A stretch of 64,000 bases of DNA from Streptomyces sp. NBC_01497 (GCF_036250695.1 NZ_CP109427.1:5270001-5334000), one strand, 5' to 3'; counted from the first letter of the stretch, positions 42,634-52,863 are shown. Program-made: numbers and translations. The notes: generated from the letters alone by a model not told the origin.

Positions 42634-43275
42634 GTGACCGCTGAGACTTCTCAGACGCTCGACAGAGGACTGCGGGTCCTGAAACTGCTCGCCGACACGG
42701 ACCACGGCCTGACCGTCACCGAGTTGTCCCACAAGCTCGGGGTCAACAGGACCGTCGTCTACCGCCTGCTCACCACACTGGAGCAGCACGCACTCGTACG
42801 CCGCGACCTCGGCGGCCGGGCCAGGGTCGGCCTCGGTGTGCTGCGGCTCGGCCGGCAAGTGCATCCCCTCGTACGGGAGGCGGCCCTGCCCGCCCTGCGG
42901 TCGCTGGCCGAGGACATCGGTGCCACCGCGCACCTCACCCTGGTCGACGGCGCCGAGGCGCTGGCCGTCGCCGTCGTCGAACCGAGCTGGACCGACTACC
43001 ACGTCGCGTACCGCGCGGGCTTCCGGCATTCGCTCGACCGGGGGGCCGCGGGCAAGGCCATCCTCGCGGCGCGGGGCGCGGTGCTCACCGAGCCGCGCTG
43101 CACCCTCACCCATGGCGAGCTGGAGTCGGGCGCCAGTGGTGCGGCGGCCCCGCTGATCGGCCTGAGCGGACTCGAAGGCAGCGTGGGTGTGGTCATGCTT
43201 GCCGACGCGGTGCCCGAGCGGGTCGGCGCCCGCGTGGTCGACGCGGCCCGCGAGGTCGCGGACGCGTTGCGCTGA
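42634..43275 (+). CDS. IclR family transcriptional regulator
   Basis: 213 aa, slightly short for the family (about 250). The winged HTH spans residues 1-70 (LDRGLRVLKLLADTDHGLTV, TELSHKLGVNRTVVYRLLTT). The IclR effector domain follows, with LVREAALPALRSLAEDIGAT and FRHSLDRGAAGKAILAARGA. It would bind DNA as a dimer or tetramer and sense a small carbon compound. The GTG start has AAGGAGAGGG four bases upstream. The target is not obvious: the gene is flanked by repeat-rich spacers and stands alone. Confidence 0.88.
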   Translation: MTAETSQTLDRGLRVLKLLADTDHGLTVTELSHKLGVNRTVVYRLLTTLEQHALVRRDLGGRARVGLGVLRLGRQVHPLVREAALPALRSLAEDIGATAHLTLVDGAEALAVAVVEPSWTDYHVAYRAGFRHSLDRGAAGKAILAARGAVLTEPRCTLTHGELESGASGAAAPLIGLSGLEGSVGVVMLADAVPERVGARVVDAAREVADALR

Positions 43276-43349
43276 ACCCGCCCCGGGGGGCACGGACGCC
43301 GTCACCGTCCGAAGGGACGCGGAGCCGGAGAGGCACGGGACCGAAGTGG

Positions 43350-43466
43350 CACGGGACCGGAACGCGCGGAACCGGAGAGACACGGAACCGGAACGCGCGG
43401 AACCGGAGAGACACGGGACCGGAACGCGCGGACCTGAGAGACACGGAACCGGGCAGACAGAGAGAC
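43350..43466 (+). repeat. Tandem 31-bp repeat, about four units
   Basis: The unit CACGGRACCGGAACGCGCGG plus AACCGGAGAGA occurs at 43350-43380, 43381-43411, 43412-43441 (one base shorter) and in degenerate form at 43442-43466. It fills much of the 342-bp spacer between the IclR gene and the Lon-like protease gene. This strand is strongly purine-rich. No coding frame covers it sensibly. Confidence 0.75.
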
Positions 43467-43605
43467 GCGGAGGGGCACGGGGCGCGGGGAACACGGCACG
43501 GGGGAGCGGGGCACCGAACCGGCACACGCCACTGGTCAGGGCCGGAAAAGGGAGCGGGGGACCGGGAGGGACGGGCCGGGCCGCCGGTGTACGGCGCGCG
43601 GCCGA

Positions 43606-43611
43606 TAGATT
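43606..43611 (+). promoter_or_regulatory. -10 element of a probably leaderless mRNA
   Basis: TAGATT lies six bases before the GTG start of the Lon-like protease gene, and no ribosome site is present. This spacing puts the transcription start at or next to the GTG, the common leaderless arrangement in Streptomyces. A clear -35 element was not found. Confidence 0.5.
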
Positions 43612-43617
43612 GGCATC

Positions 43618-44406
43618 GTGTTCTCTCGTCTCTCGCGCCCCGTCTTCCTCGCGCTGTGCGCCGTGCCGATCGTGGCGCTGTTCGCCGTCGTCGCCCTGGC
43701 ACCGCTCCCGTACGCGATCGCCCTGCCGGGGCTGACCGCGAACGTGCTCGGGGTGAACAAGGGACAGCCGGTCATCACGATCACCCGGGCACCCGTCCGC
43801 AAGACCACGGGCCAGTTGCGGATGACCACCATCGAGGCGACGGGTCCCTCGGCGACGGTCCGTATCGGCGACGTCGTCAAGGGCTGGTTCCGTACGAAGG
43901 AAGCGGTGCTGCCGCGCGACGCCGTCTATCCGGCGGGCCAGTCCGTCAAGGAGATCGACAAGACCAACACCGACGACATGGTCCAGTCGCAGGACGACGC
44001 CGTCACCGCGGCCCTCACCTATCTGCACAAGGACCCGAAGTCCGTCGACATCAAGCTCCACCTCGCCGATGTGGGAGGCCCGAGTGCCGGCCTGCTGTTC
44101 ACGCTCGGCATCATCGACAAGCTGAACGGGAACGGCGCGGGCGGCGACCTCACCGGCGGCCGGACCATCGCGGGTACGGGGACGATCAACGGTTCCGGGA
44201 CGGTCGGCGCGGTCGGGGGCGTCGCACTGAAGACCCAGGCCGCGGCCCGCGCGGGCGCCACGGTGTTCCTCGTACCGAAGGCGGAGTGCTCCGACGCGAA
44301 GGTCGGTCTGCCGAAGAACTTGCGGCTCGTGCCCGCCACCACCCTGAACGGCGCGGTCACGTCCCTCAAGGCGCTTCAGTCGGGGGCGAAGGTACCGACC
44401 TGCTGA
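43618..44406 (+). CDS. Membrane-anchored Lon-like serine protease (S16 family)
   Basis: 262 aa. One N-terminal membrane helix (LALCAVPIVALFAVVALAPL) precedes a short region and a C-terminal Lon-type proteolytic domain. The Ser-Lys dyad is S156 in VGGPSAGLLFTLGI and K205 in VGAVGGVALKTQAAARAGA. No AAA module is present. The family often has a PDZ domain between; here that region is short and not clearly PDZ. The active site would face outside, suggesting membrane or envelope protein quality control. Leaderless GTG start. Its 3' end overlaps the convergent MFS gene by 41 bp. Confidence 0.82.
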   Translation: MFSRLSRPVFLALCAVPIVALFAVVALAPLPYAIALPGLTANVLGVNKGQPVITITRAPVRKTTGQLRMTTIEATGPSATVRIGDVVKGWFRTKEAVLPRDAVYPAGQSVKEIDKTNTDDMVQSQDDAVTAALTYLHKDPKSVDIKLHLADVGGPSAGLLFTLGIIDKLNGNGAGGDLTGGRTIAGTGTINGSGTVGAVGGVALKTQAAARAGATVFLVPKAECSDAKVGLPKNLRLVPATTLNGAVTSLKALQSGAKVPTC

Positions 44407-45835
44407 CGGGTGCGGTCGGCGCTGCCGGTCCGTGTGCCGTCGTGCGCGGGGCCGGCCTCCGCGGACCTCGCGCATCCGGGGCGGCCGTCCGAGGGCCGTC
44501 CCCCCCCCGCGAGCCGTCGGTCCGTGAGCTGTCCGCCCGCGAACCGTCCGTCCCCGGGCCTCGTGCGTCCGCGGTGGACGTACCGGTGTCGTCGGGCTCC
44601 TCGTCCAGGCCGCGCCAGGCGGGGAACACCGCCGGGCAGAGCGACGCCATGAGGTAGGCGCCGCCGGTCACGAGCAGCCCGGTGGTCAGTCCCGCTCCGT
44701 CGACCAGCAGTCCCGCGCCCAGGCCGCCGAGCGGCATCGCCAGTTCGCAGCCCGCCGTGGACACGCCGGCCACCCGGCTGCGCAGCGTCGGCGGCACCCT
44801 CCCGTAGATCACGGTGGTGAGGATCGGGTTGAGTGCCCCGCCCGCGATGCCCGCGACCGCCATCGTCACGGCCAGGGCCACGGTCGAGTCGGTGAATCCG
44901 GCGACCGCGAAGCGGGGCGCCCCGCACAGCACCACGCATACCGCGAACACGGTGCGGCGCCGGAAGCGGTGCCCCACCGCTCCGTGGACGAGGGCGCCCG
45001 CGAGACCGCCCGCCCCGAACAGGGCGGAGAGGAGGCCGAGCGCGGTGGCGCCGCCGAGGTGGCGTTCCGCGTGGACGGGCAGCAGGACGGCCACCCAGCC
45101 CTGGTCGATCCCGTTGATGACGAGGACCATCAGGATCACGGCGAGCAGCAGCCGTGTCCGCGCCACGTACGCGTATCCCTCGCGCATCTCGCTCGCGTAC
45201 GCGCGGGCCGAGACGGGCGTGGCCGTCCGCTGGGGCTGGGCGGCCCGCAGGCCCCGTAGCGCGACCGACACCAGCAGGGCGGACGCGCCGAAGCTCGCCG
45301 CGTCGAACAGCAGCGCGGACTGGGCGCCGAGGGCCGCGATCAGGACTCCCGCCAGCGCGGCGCCCGCCATCCGCGCGCCGCGCTGGACCGCGTCGAAGAG
45401 GCTCGCGGCGCGGGCGAGCGAGGTGCCCGCGTGTTCGGCCAGGTCGGGTACGAGGACGGCCCGCGCGGTGTCGCCAGGCGTGTGGACGAGCCCGCTGACG
45501 GCCACCAGTGTGCACAGCATCCAAAAGCGCAGTCCGCCGGCCAGGTACAGCAGTGGTACGGCGGCGACGGCCGCCCCGCACACCAGATCGGAACCGACCG
45601 ACACACGGCGCCGGCCGATCCGGTCGATCAACGGGCCGCCGACGACGGCCGACAGCGCGATGGGCAGGGTCGCGCAGAAGGCGACGATGCCCGCGCGGCC
45701 CGCGCTGCCGGTGGTCGCGAGCACGAACCACGGGGTGGCGACCGTGCTCAGCGCGGTCCCCGCGACGGATATCGCGTTGGCGCCGAGCACCGAGACCAGC
45801 GGTGTGCGGAGGCCGGGGAATCCTCGGGTGGTCAC
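44366..45835 (-). CDS. MFS transporter (DHA3-type efflux family)
   Basis: About 489 aa from GTG at 45835. It begins VTTRGFPGLRTPLVSVLGAN and has about 12 hydrophobic segments, with GGPLIDRIGRRRVSVGSDLV (MFS loop 2-3 motif) and AHAERHLGGATALGLLSALF. The C-terminal about 80 aa are a disordered tail rich in Asp/Thr/Ser/Pro (DEEPDDTGTSTADARGPGTD) that overlaps the end of the protease gene. It is probably a multidrug or macrolide-type exporter; the substrate is unknown. The start overlaps the stop of the small upstream gene by four bases, so the two are coupled. Confidence 0.82.
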   Translation of the reverse strand: MTTRGFPGLRTPLVSVLGANAISVAGTALSTVATPWFVLATTGSAGRAGIVAFCATLPIALSAVVGGPLIDRIGRRRVSVGSDLVCGAAVAAVPLLYLAGGLRFWMLCTLVAVSGLVHTPGDTARAVLVPDLAEHAGTSLARAASLFDAVQRGARMAGAALAGVLIAALGAQSALLFDAASFGASALLVSVALRGLRAAQPQRTATPVSARAYASEMREGYAYVARTRLLLAVILMVLVINGIDQGWVAVLLPVHAERHLGGATALGLLSALFGAGGLAGALVHGAVGHRFRRRTVFAVCVVLCGAPRFAVAGFTDSTVALAVTMAVAGIAGGALNPILTTVIYGRVPPTLRSRVAGVSTAGCELAMPLGGLGAGLLVDGAGLTTGLLVTGGAYLMASLCPAVFPAWRGLDEEPDDTGTSTADARGPGTDGSRADSSRTDGSRGGDGPRTAAPDARGPRRPAPRTTAHGPAAPTAPVSRSVPSPPTEAP

Positions 45836-46071
45836 GGCCGGACGAGGTGGTGGCCGGCCGGACGGTCCACGAGGCGCAGGCCGAGCTGGACCAGGGACCA
45901 GCCCAACTGCTCGCGCAGGGCGCCGGTACGGGCCGGGTGGCGATGGGCGTGCCGTACCGCCCGTGCCGCCTCCCGTGCCTGACGGCTCATCCGGTACGAG
46001 GCGGCGTCGCGGCGCAGGTCGGCGGCGCGTACGGACTGGAGCTGGAGGTTCGTGCTGGTGTGCGTGAGCAT
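45832..46071 (-). CDS. Small basic protein upstream of the MFS gene
   Basis: 79 aa beginning MLTHTSTNLQLQSVRAADLR, continuing with RQAREAARAVRHAHRHPARTG and ending ALREQLGWSLVQLGLRLVDR plus a short tail. It has no membrane segment. Similar short Arg-rich proteins are common in Streptomyces, but I know no function for them. On the minus strand GGAG lies eight bases upstream of the ATG, and its stop overlaps the MFS start (GTGA), so it is probably translated and may serve as a coupling leader for the transporter. Confidence 0.6.
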   Translation of the reverse strand: MLTHTSTNLQLQSVRAADLRRDAASYRMSRQAREAARAVRHAHRHPARTGALREQLGWSLVQLGLRLVDRPAGHHLVRP

Positions 46072-46426
46072 GACAATGACTCCATCGTGGAGAAGGGCTC
46101 GCGGAGCGCCGCGTGCGGGCGCACCGGGGCGAGGCGGGTGCTCGGGGGATGCGATGCGGCCGCGAAGGGCTGCGCGCGGAGAGGGACGTCGCGTGGCGCG
46201 GGTGGGATCGGGCGCTGGTGTGATCGGCGGTGCGCCGGAAGGGGCACCGCGCGGTGAGGGGGTGTACGGGGTCGCGTGACGTGGTGCCGTACAAGGCCGC
46301 GTGACGTGGCGCGACGTCGTGGTGGGGGTGAAACGCGGTGCGCGTTGTGCCGGGTGCCGGGTGCCGGGTGCCGGGTGCCGGTGCACCTGTGGGACGGCCG
46401 GCCAACGGCCCGTCCCTCAGGGATGA
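46072..46426. other. Intergenic region with short tandem repeats, no gene seen
   Basis: About 355 bp. It contains CGTGACGTGG-type near-repeats (about 46265-46325) and a 7-bp tandem array at 46347-46383. The minus-strand promoter of the small protein/MFS pair must lie in its left part, and the ArsR gene ends at its right edge. No hairpin with a U tract was seen. Confidence 0.4.
46347..46383 (+). repeat. Tandem GTGCCGG repeat, five units
   Basis: GTGCCGG is repeated head to tail at 46347, 46354, 46361, 46368 and 46375 (last unit lacking one base). Being seven bases long, it would shift frame if copy number changed, but it is outside any gene. Confidence 0.8.
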
Positions 46427-47038
46427 TCAGTGCTGATCCGGCTCCGGAGCCGGCTGTGGGAACGCGTGGAAGTGCAGCCTGACCCGCTGTGGTCCGGCTC
46501 CCTCTGTCGGGCCCTTGTCCGGAGCGGACGCGCGGTCGCGGTAGCTGTCGATGAGGTCGTGCACCTGACCTGCCAGCTCGTCCAGCAGGTCAGGTGTCAG
46601 CTGGAGGGTGAAGTCGCTGAAGTCGGCTTTTCCCGCCCAGACGTCCGGCCACTCGGACCGGCTCCAATCCGCCACCTCCTGGGCGTGGTTGGCCAGGGTC
46701 GCGTCGACCAGGACCCCGACGGCGGCGCGTACGGCCGGGTCGCGGCTGGTCGTCAGGGTCTCGTCGATGGCGATGCCGTCGTCCACCGCGCGCCACCACC
46801 GCTCCCGCCCCTTGCCGTGCCCGGGTGCGTCCTCCACGAATCCGTGGGCCGCCAGTTGGCGCAGGTGGTAACTGGTCGAACCGCTCGACTCGCCCATAGC
46901 GCCCGCCAGTTGGGAGGCGGTCGCCGGGCCGTCGTGCCGCAGTGTGGTCAGCAGCCGCATCCGCAGGGGGTGGGCGAGGCCGCGCAGTGAATGGGCGTCG
47001 AGGAGACGAGCGGAGTCCGGGACCTGTTCGGGCTTCAT
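46427..47038 (-). CDS. ArsR-type winged-helix transcriptional regulator
   Basis: 203 aa from ATG at 47038. The winged helix (RGLAHPLRMRLLTTLRHDGP, ATASQLAGAMGESSGSTSYH) is followed by LRQLAAHGFVEDAPGHGKGR, GRERWWRAVDDG and a C-terminal helical domain. No metal-binding CxC motif is present in the helix, so it probably senses something other than arsenic or heavy metal. The mRNA looks leaderless: on the minus strand TACGGT lies six bases before the ATG and TTGCAA 18 bases further up. A perfect 18-bp palindrome overlaps this promoter, so autoregulation is likely. No other obvious target gene is adjacent. Confidence 0.85.
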   Translation of the reverse strand: MKPEQVPDSARLLDAHSLRGLAHPLRMRLLTTLRHDGPATASQLAGAMGESSGSTSYHLRQLAAHGFVEDAPGHGKGRERWWRAVDDGIAIDETLTTSRDPAVRAAVGVLVDATLANHAQEVADWSRSEWPDVWAGKADFSDFTLQLTPDLLDELAGQVHDLIDSYRDRASAPDKGPTEGAGPQRVRLHFHAFPQPAPEPDQH

Positions 47039-47051
47039 GGGACTACCGTAG

Positions 47052-48923
<1,872 letters not shown>

Positions 48924-48961
48924 CGCGTGACTCGCAGTACCCCGCACCCGTGCTCCTGCCT

Positions 48962-49000
48962 GCGGCCCCGTGGAAACTGACCCACGGGGCCGCGTCTTTT
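48962..49000 (+). terminator. Intrinsic terminator after hpdA
   Basis: GCGGCCCCGTGG (48962-48973) pairs perfectly with CCACGGGGCCGC (48982-48993) around an eight-base loop, followed by GTCTTTT. It starts 38 bases after the stop. The convergent TPR gene may use it less well, since the minus-strand tail is not U-rich. Confidence 0.88.
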
Positions 49001-49103
49001 CCCGCGGTCGCCCCAGCCGCCGTCGCCGCAACGAGGCCGCACCATGGGCCCCCCGCTCTCCGGCGGCGGAGCGCCCTGGATTTCCCGGACGGCGCGTGTG
49101 CCC

Positions 49104-50915
49104 TCAGGGGAGCATCGTCGGATCGCCGGGAGTGTTGCCCGGGGCGCCCGCCTCCCGCGCCGGCTGATCGGGGCTGCCGACGACGCCCCCGTCGTCCGTA
49201 CCGGCCCCGCCCGTGGCGCCCGTGTCGTCGGACGTCCCCGCGCCGCCGGTCGCGCCCGCGCCGCTCGATCCGCCGACCGCGTCCAGGGCCTCGTGCGCGC
49301 GGGGCGCGAGCAGCGGCGAGAAGTACGGGTTCGTGCGCAGCGCCTCGTCGAGGTGCCGGCGTGCCTCGGCCTTCATGCCGAGCGTCCGCTCGATCTCGCC
49401 CCGGTGGTACGTGTACAGGGCGCTGCGGCGGCCCTGCTCCGTGGCGGTCGTCGCGTACGTGAGCGCGCGGGCCGCGTCGCCCGACCGGTACAGCGCCCAG
49501 CCCAGCGCGTCCGCCACCTCGATGCTGTGGTGGCCGTTCGTCCACTCGGTTGTCAGCAGGGCGACCGCCATCCCCGGGTTGCCGTGGTCGGCCTCGTAGC
49601 GGCCGAGGACCAGGTTCTCGTCGACCCCGCCACGCCGCCCCTTCGTCGCGGCCGCGCGGAGCGTGGCGTACTGCGTCTGCGCGTCACCGGTCAGGCCGAG
49701 CGAGTCGTAGAGCTCGCCGAACTCCAGCGCGTACTCCGGCGCGGGCAGCTTCGTGAGCGCGCTCTGGTACGCCTGGTAGGCCTCGTCGGTCCGGCCGAGA
49801 GCCGCCAGGGCGCGGCCCCGGCCCGCCTGTGCGGCGAACTGGTCGGGGGACGCCTGGAGCGCCGCGTCGTACTGGCCGAGTGCCTCCTTCGGTTCGCCGC
49901 GCTCCCACGCGAGGTTCCCGAGTTCGGTGAGCGCCGCGCCCTTCTGCGGCGGGGAGGAGGCGTGGTCGACGGCGTCGGACGCCTTCGCCGCCGCGTCCTC
50001 GCGCCAGCCGCGGTCGCTGTAGACGACCGCGTACTCGCCCGCGGCCGCCGGGGCCTTGGGCAGCGCTTTGGCCAGCCGGTCCGCCGCGCGGCCGGCGGCC
50101 TCGTAGTCGCCGATGCCGTTGTACGCGGCGATGAGCGGCGGGTAGGCCGCCCAGGCGGAGGGCACCCGTTTAAGGGCCTGTTCGCCCCACTTCTTGGCGG
50201 TCATGTAGTCGTGGCGGGCGTCGGCGAGGGAGGCGAGCCCGATCAGCGCCTCGGGCGGTGCGGAGGCGGCCGCCAGCGCTGCTGCCGGTGCGCCGCGCGG
50301 TACGGCCGCGGGGGCCTTGGCGTCGCCCGCGGCCGTACCGGGTGCCGCCCCCGCGGCCGGCGGCGCCGCGCCGGTGCCGGATCCGGCGCCCTGCCCGGGC
50401 GCGGAACCGTTCCCGGGGGCGGGCGCCCGCGCTGAGGCAGGCGCCTGTGCGGGTGCCGACGCGGGTGCCTGAGGCGATCCCGTATCCGGCCCCGGTGCCG
50501 ACGAGCGCGGGGCGGGACCGGACGCGGGCGCGGAAGGCCGGGCGTTCGTGCCCGCCAGCGCGCGGTCGAGCGCCTGCTGCGCCTTCGGGAACAGGGCGGG
50601 GTCCGCCTGCCGCACTCCGCGCTGTACGTACGCCGAACCGAGGACCGCCCAGGCCCGCGCGTCGTCCGGGTGCTTGCCCACCCACGCCGTGCGGTCCCGG
50701 ATCAGCGCGGCCAGATCGGTGACGGCGGCCGGGGCCCCGGCTGTCACGGCGGTGAGCGCGCGGCCTTCGGGTCCGGCGAGGGGCGGGGCCTCGTGCTTCG
50801 TGCCGGGGACGAACACCAGGACGCCCGCGACCAGGAGGCCACCCACGCCGACGGCCACGACCGCAGGTTTCATTCGCCGGGAATGCTGCTTTTTATCCGA
50901 TTTCATCGCATTCAT
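49104..50915 (-). CDS. TPR-repeat protein with N-terminal membrane anchor
   Basis: About 603 aa. A short cytoplasmic start (MNAMKSDKKQHSRRMK) and one membrane helix (PAVVAVGVGGLLVAGVLVFV) lead to an outer domain. A first TPR-like helix pair has DDARAWAVLGSAYVQRGVRQ. A Pro/Ala/Gly linker (about residues 125-210) follows, then at least six TPR-type units, for example KGAALTELGNLAWERGEPKE, ALGQYDAALQASPDQFAA and RTDEAYQAYQSALTKLP. A Gly/Thr/Asp-rich tail ends the chain. TPRs mediate protein contacts; the partners are unknown. Start choice among ATG 50915, ATG 50906 and GTG 50924 is open because no ribosome site is clear. Confidence 0.78.
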   Translation of the reverse strand: MNAMKSDKKQHSRRMKPAVVAVGVGGLLVAGVLVFVPGTKHEAPPLAGPEGRALTAVTAGAPAAVTDLAALIRDRTAWVGKHPDDARAWAVLGSAYVQRGVRQADPALFPKAQQALDRALAGTNARPSAPASGPAPRSSAPGPDTGSPQAPASAPAQAPASARAPAPGNGSAPGQGAGSGTGAAPPAAGAAPGTAAGDAKAPAAVPRGAPAAALAAASAPPEALIGLASLADARHDYMTAKKWGEQALKRVPSAWAAYPPLIAAYNGIGDYEAAGRAADRLAKALPKAPAAAGEYAVVYSDRGWREDAAAKASDAVDHASSPPQKGAALTELGNLAWERGEPKEALGQYDAALQASPDQFAAQAGRGRALAALGRTDEAYQAYQSALTKLPAPEYALEFGELYDSLGLTGDAQTQYATLRAAATKGRRGGVDENLVLGRYEADHGNPGMAVALLTTEWTNGHHSIEVADALGWALYRSGDAARALTYATTATEQGRRSALYTYHRGEIERTLGMKAEARRHLDEALRTNPYFSPLLAPRAHEALDAVGGSSGAGATGGAGTSDDTGATGGAGTDDGGVVGSPDQPAREAGAPGNTPGDPTMLP

Positions 50916-51012
50916 GAGGGCCACTGTGCGTCAATATGAAGATCACACTTAGCCCTGTGGGGTGGATCGCATTCGGGTTCACACCGATGGCGGTCGGTGC
51001 GAACCTGGGATC

Positions 51013-52419
51013 ATGGACGATCTGCTTCAAACCCGGGCTGCGACCGCCGACGCCACCGCGCTCACCGAACGACTGCGCGCGGGCCTGCCCGCCGAGGCGC
51101 TCATCACCGACGCCGACGTGATGGCCTCGTACGCGCACGACATGGCCAGCTTCTGCGAGGCCGGTGTACCCGCCGTCGTGGTGCTTCCACGGACGGTCGA
51201 GCAGGTCCAGCACGTGATGCGGACCGCCACCGAACTCCGCGTCCCGGTCGTGCCGCAGGGGGCCCGTACGGGGCTGTCCGGTGCCGCGAATGCCTCCGAC
51301 GGCTGCATCGTCCTCTCGCTCGTGAAGATGGACCGGATCCTGGAGATCGACCCGGTCGACCGGATCGCCGTCGTGGAGCCCGGCGTCGTGAACGCGGCGC
51401 TGTCGCGCGCCGTCGCCGAGCAGGGCATGCACTACCCGCCGGACCCCTCCAGCTGGGAGACCTGCACCATCGGCGGCAACATCGGCACCGCCGCCGGCGG
51501 CCTGTGCTGCGTGAAGTACGGCGTCACGGCGGAGTACGTGCTCGGCCTCGACATCGTCCTCGCCGACGGGCGCCTGCTGTCCACCGGCCGGCGCACGGCG
51601 AAGGGCGTCGCCGGGTACGACCTGACGCGGCTGTTCGTCGGCTCCGAGGGCAGCCTCGGGATCGTCGTCAAGGCCGTCCTCGCGCTGAAGCCGCAGCCGC
51701 CCCGGCAGCTCGTGCTCGCCGCCGAGTTCACGTCGGCGTCCGCCGCGGGGGACGCCGTGCGACGGATCATGGAGCGCGGCCATGTGCCGTCCCTGATGGA
51801 GCTGATGGACGGCACGACGGTCCGCGCCGTCAACGCGATGGCGAACATGGGCCTGCCGGAGAGCACCGAGGCGCTGCTGCTGGTGGCCTTCGACACCCCC
51901 GACCCGGCCGCCGACCTCGCCGCGGTCGGGGAACTGTGCACCGAGGCGGGCGCCACCGAGGTCGTGCCGGCCGACGACGTGGCCGAGTCGGAGATGCTGA
52001 TGCAGGCGCGCCGGCTGTCGCTGCCGGCCCTGGAGGCCGCTCTCGGTACGACGATGATCGACGACGTGTGCGTGCCGCGCGCCCGGCTCAGTGACATGTT
52101 CGAAGGCGTCGAGGCGATCGCGGAGAAGTACGACACCAAGATCGGTGTGTGCGCGCACGCGGGCGACGGCAACACCCACCCGATCGTCTGCTTCGACCCG
52201 ACGAAGCCGGACGACGTCCGGCGGGCGAAGGAGGCGTTCGACGAGATCATGGCGCTCGGCCTGCGCCTCGGCGGCACCATCACCGGCGAACACGGTGTGG
52301 GCGTACTGAAGAAGGAGTGGCTGGCCCGCGAACTCGGCCCGGTGGAGCTGGAGTTGCAGCGTCAGGTCAAGCGCACGTTCGACCCGCTTGGGCTGTTGAA
52401 CCCGGGCAAGCTGTTCTGA
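51013..52419 (+). CDS. FAD-linked oxidase, glycolate oxidase GlcD / D-lactate dehydrogenase type
   Basis: 468 aa. The PCMH-type FAD-binding domain shows VPVVPQGARTGLSGAANASD, TCTIGGNIGTAAGGLCCVKYG and VTAEYVLGLDIVLADGRLLS. The C-terminal substrate domain has CAHAGDGNTHPIVCFDPTKP (metal/substrate His), GGTITGEHGVGVLKKEW and FDPLGLLNPGKLF. It oxidises a 2-hydroxy acid such as glycolate or D-lactate. The GlcE/GlcF partners are not adjacent, so it may act alone like D-lactate dehydrogenases. ATG 51013 is the first plausible start. It is divergent from the TPR gene. Confidence 0.88.
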   Translation: MDDLLQTRAATADATALTERLRAGLPAEALITDADVMASYAHDMASFCEAGVPAVVVLPRTVEQVQHVMRTATELRVPVVPQGARTGLSGAANASDGCIVLSLVKMDRILEIDPVDRIAVVEPGVVNAALSRAVAEQGMHYPPDPSSWETCTIGGNIGTAAGGLCCVKYGVTAEYVLGLDIVLADGRLLSTGRRTAKGVAGYDLTRLFVGSEGSLGIVVKAVLALKPQPPRQLVLAAEFTSASAAGDAVRRIMERGHVPSLMELMDGTTVRAVNAMANMGLPESTEALLLVAFDTPDPAADLAAVGELCTEAGATEVVPADDVAESEMLMQARRLSLPALEAALGTTMIDDVCVPRARLSDMFEGVEAIAEKYDTKIGVCAHAGDGNTHPIVCFDPTKPDDVRRAKEAFDEIMALGLRLGGTITGEHGVGVLKKEWLARELGPVELELQRQVKRTFDPLGLLNPGKLF

Positions 52420-52431
52420 GTCCAGGGGTCT

Positions 52432-52473
52432 GCGCGGCAGGGCCCCGGCCGGGTGGCCGGGGCCCTGCCGCGC
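52432..52473 (+). terminator. Long perfect hairpin terminator
   Basis: A 19-bp perfect stem starts GCGCGGCAGGGCCCC (52432 on) and closes at 52473 around a GGGT loop (52451-52454), 12 bases after the stop of the oxidase gene. There is no U tract, which is common in this genus. Confidence 0.8.
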
Positions 52474-52591
52474 GCCGGGTGCCGCCATCGCGCCCGGCCG
52501 GCTCCTCGCTCTGCCCGCCCCGTTCCCTCCTCCGGTCCGCTCCCTCACCCCACCCCACCCCACCCCGCCTCACGCCACGACGCTGACCGGT

Positions 52592-52639
52592 CTGTCAGTC
52601 TGGGTTGACGGATATCGCTCTGTCAGTCCAGACTGACAG
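52592..52639. promoter_or_regulatory. Twin palindromic operator before the HTH/ClpN operon
   Basis: CTGTCAGTCCAGACTGACAG (52620-52639) is a perfect palindrome with nine-base arms. A second, imperfect copy CTGTCAGTCTGGGTTGACGG lies at 52592-52611, exactly 28 bp upstream. The perfect copy covers the expected -35 region of a leaderless promoter whose -10-like AATACT (52648-52653) is six bases before the start at 52660. Confidence 0.7.
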
Positions 52640-52659
52640 GGCGATGGAATACTGGCCGC

Positions 52660-52863
52660 ATGGATGCCGGAGACCTCTCGACACAGCTGACCTCGCCCGA
52701 CCCCGCGGTCGGCCTGCGGGCCGTCGGCGCGCTGCACCGCCTCGCCGAACAGGTGGAGGCGTCGTCGGTGGCGCGCGCCCGGGAGCAGGGCTGGTCGTGG
52801 GAGCAGATCGGCGACGCGCTGGGGGTGTCCCGGCAGTCCGTGCATGCGAAGTACGGGAAGTGA
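52660..52863 (+). CDS. Small helix-turn-helix protein
   Basis: 67 aa. A helical start (LTSPDPAVGLRAVGALHRLA) leads into REQGWSWEQIGDALGVSRQS then VHAKYGK, a classic sigma-region-4-like HTH used to bind DNA. Such small proteins stand before a Clp N-domain gene in several Streptomyces, probably as an operon. The mRNA is likely leaderless. The twin palindrome overlapping its promoter could be its own binding site (autoregulation), which is inference. The next gene starts five bases after its stop. Confidence 0.8.
   Translation: MDAGDLSTQLTSPDPAVGLRAVGALHRLAEQVEASSVARAREQGWSWEQIGDALGVSRQSVHAKYGK

Noticed and set aside
42380..42637. 85-codon frame overlapping the IclR start
   Set aside because: No ribosome site or recognisable domain, and composition changes halfway. 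The IclR start has its own strong AAGGAGAGGG.
43276..43617. Direct repeats considered as a CRISPR array
   Set aside because: The 31-bp units are tandem with no spacers between them, and no cas gene is in the window.
46427..47038. Arsenic or heavy-metal resistance regulator
   Set aside because: The ArsR-type fold is clear, but the CxC metal site is missing and no arsenate reductase, efflux pump or metal protein gene is next to it.
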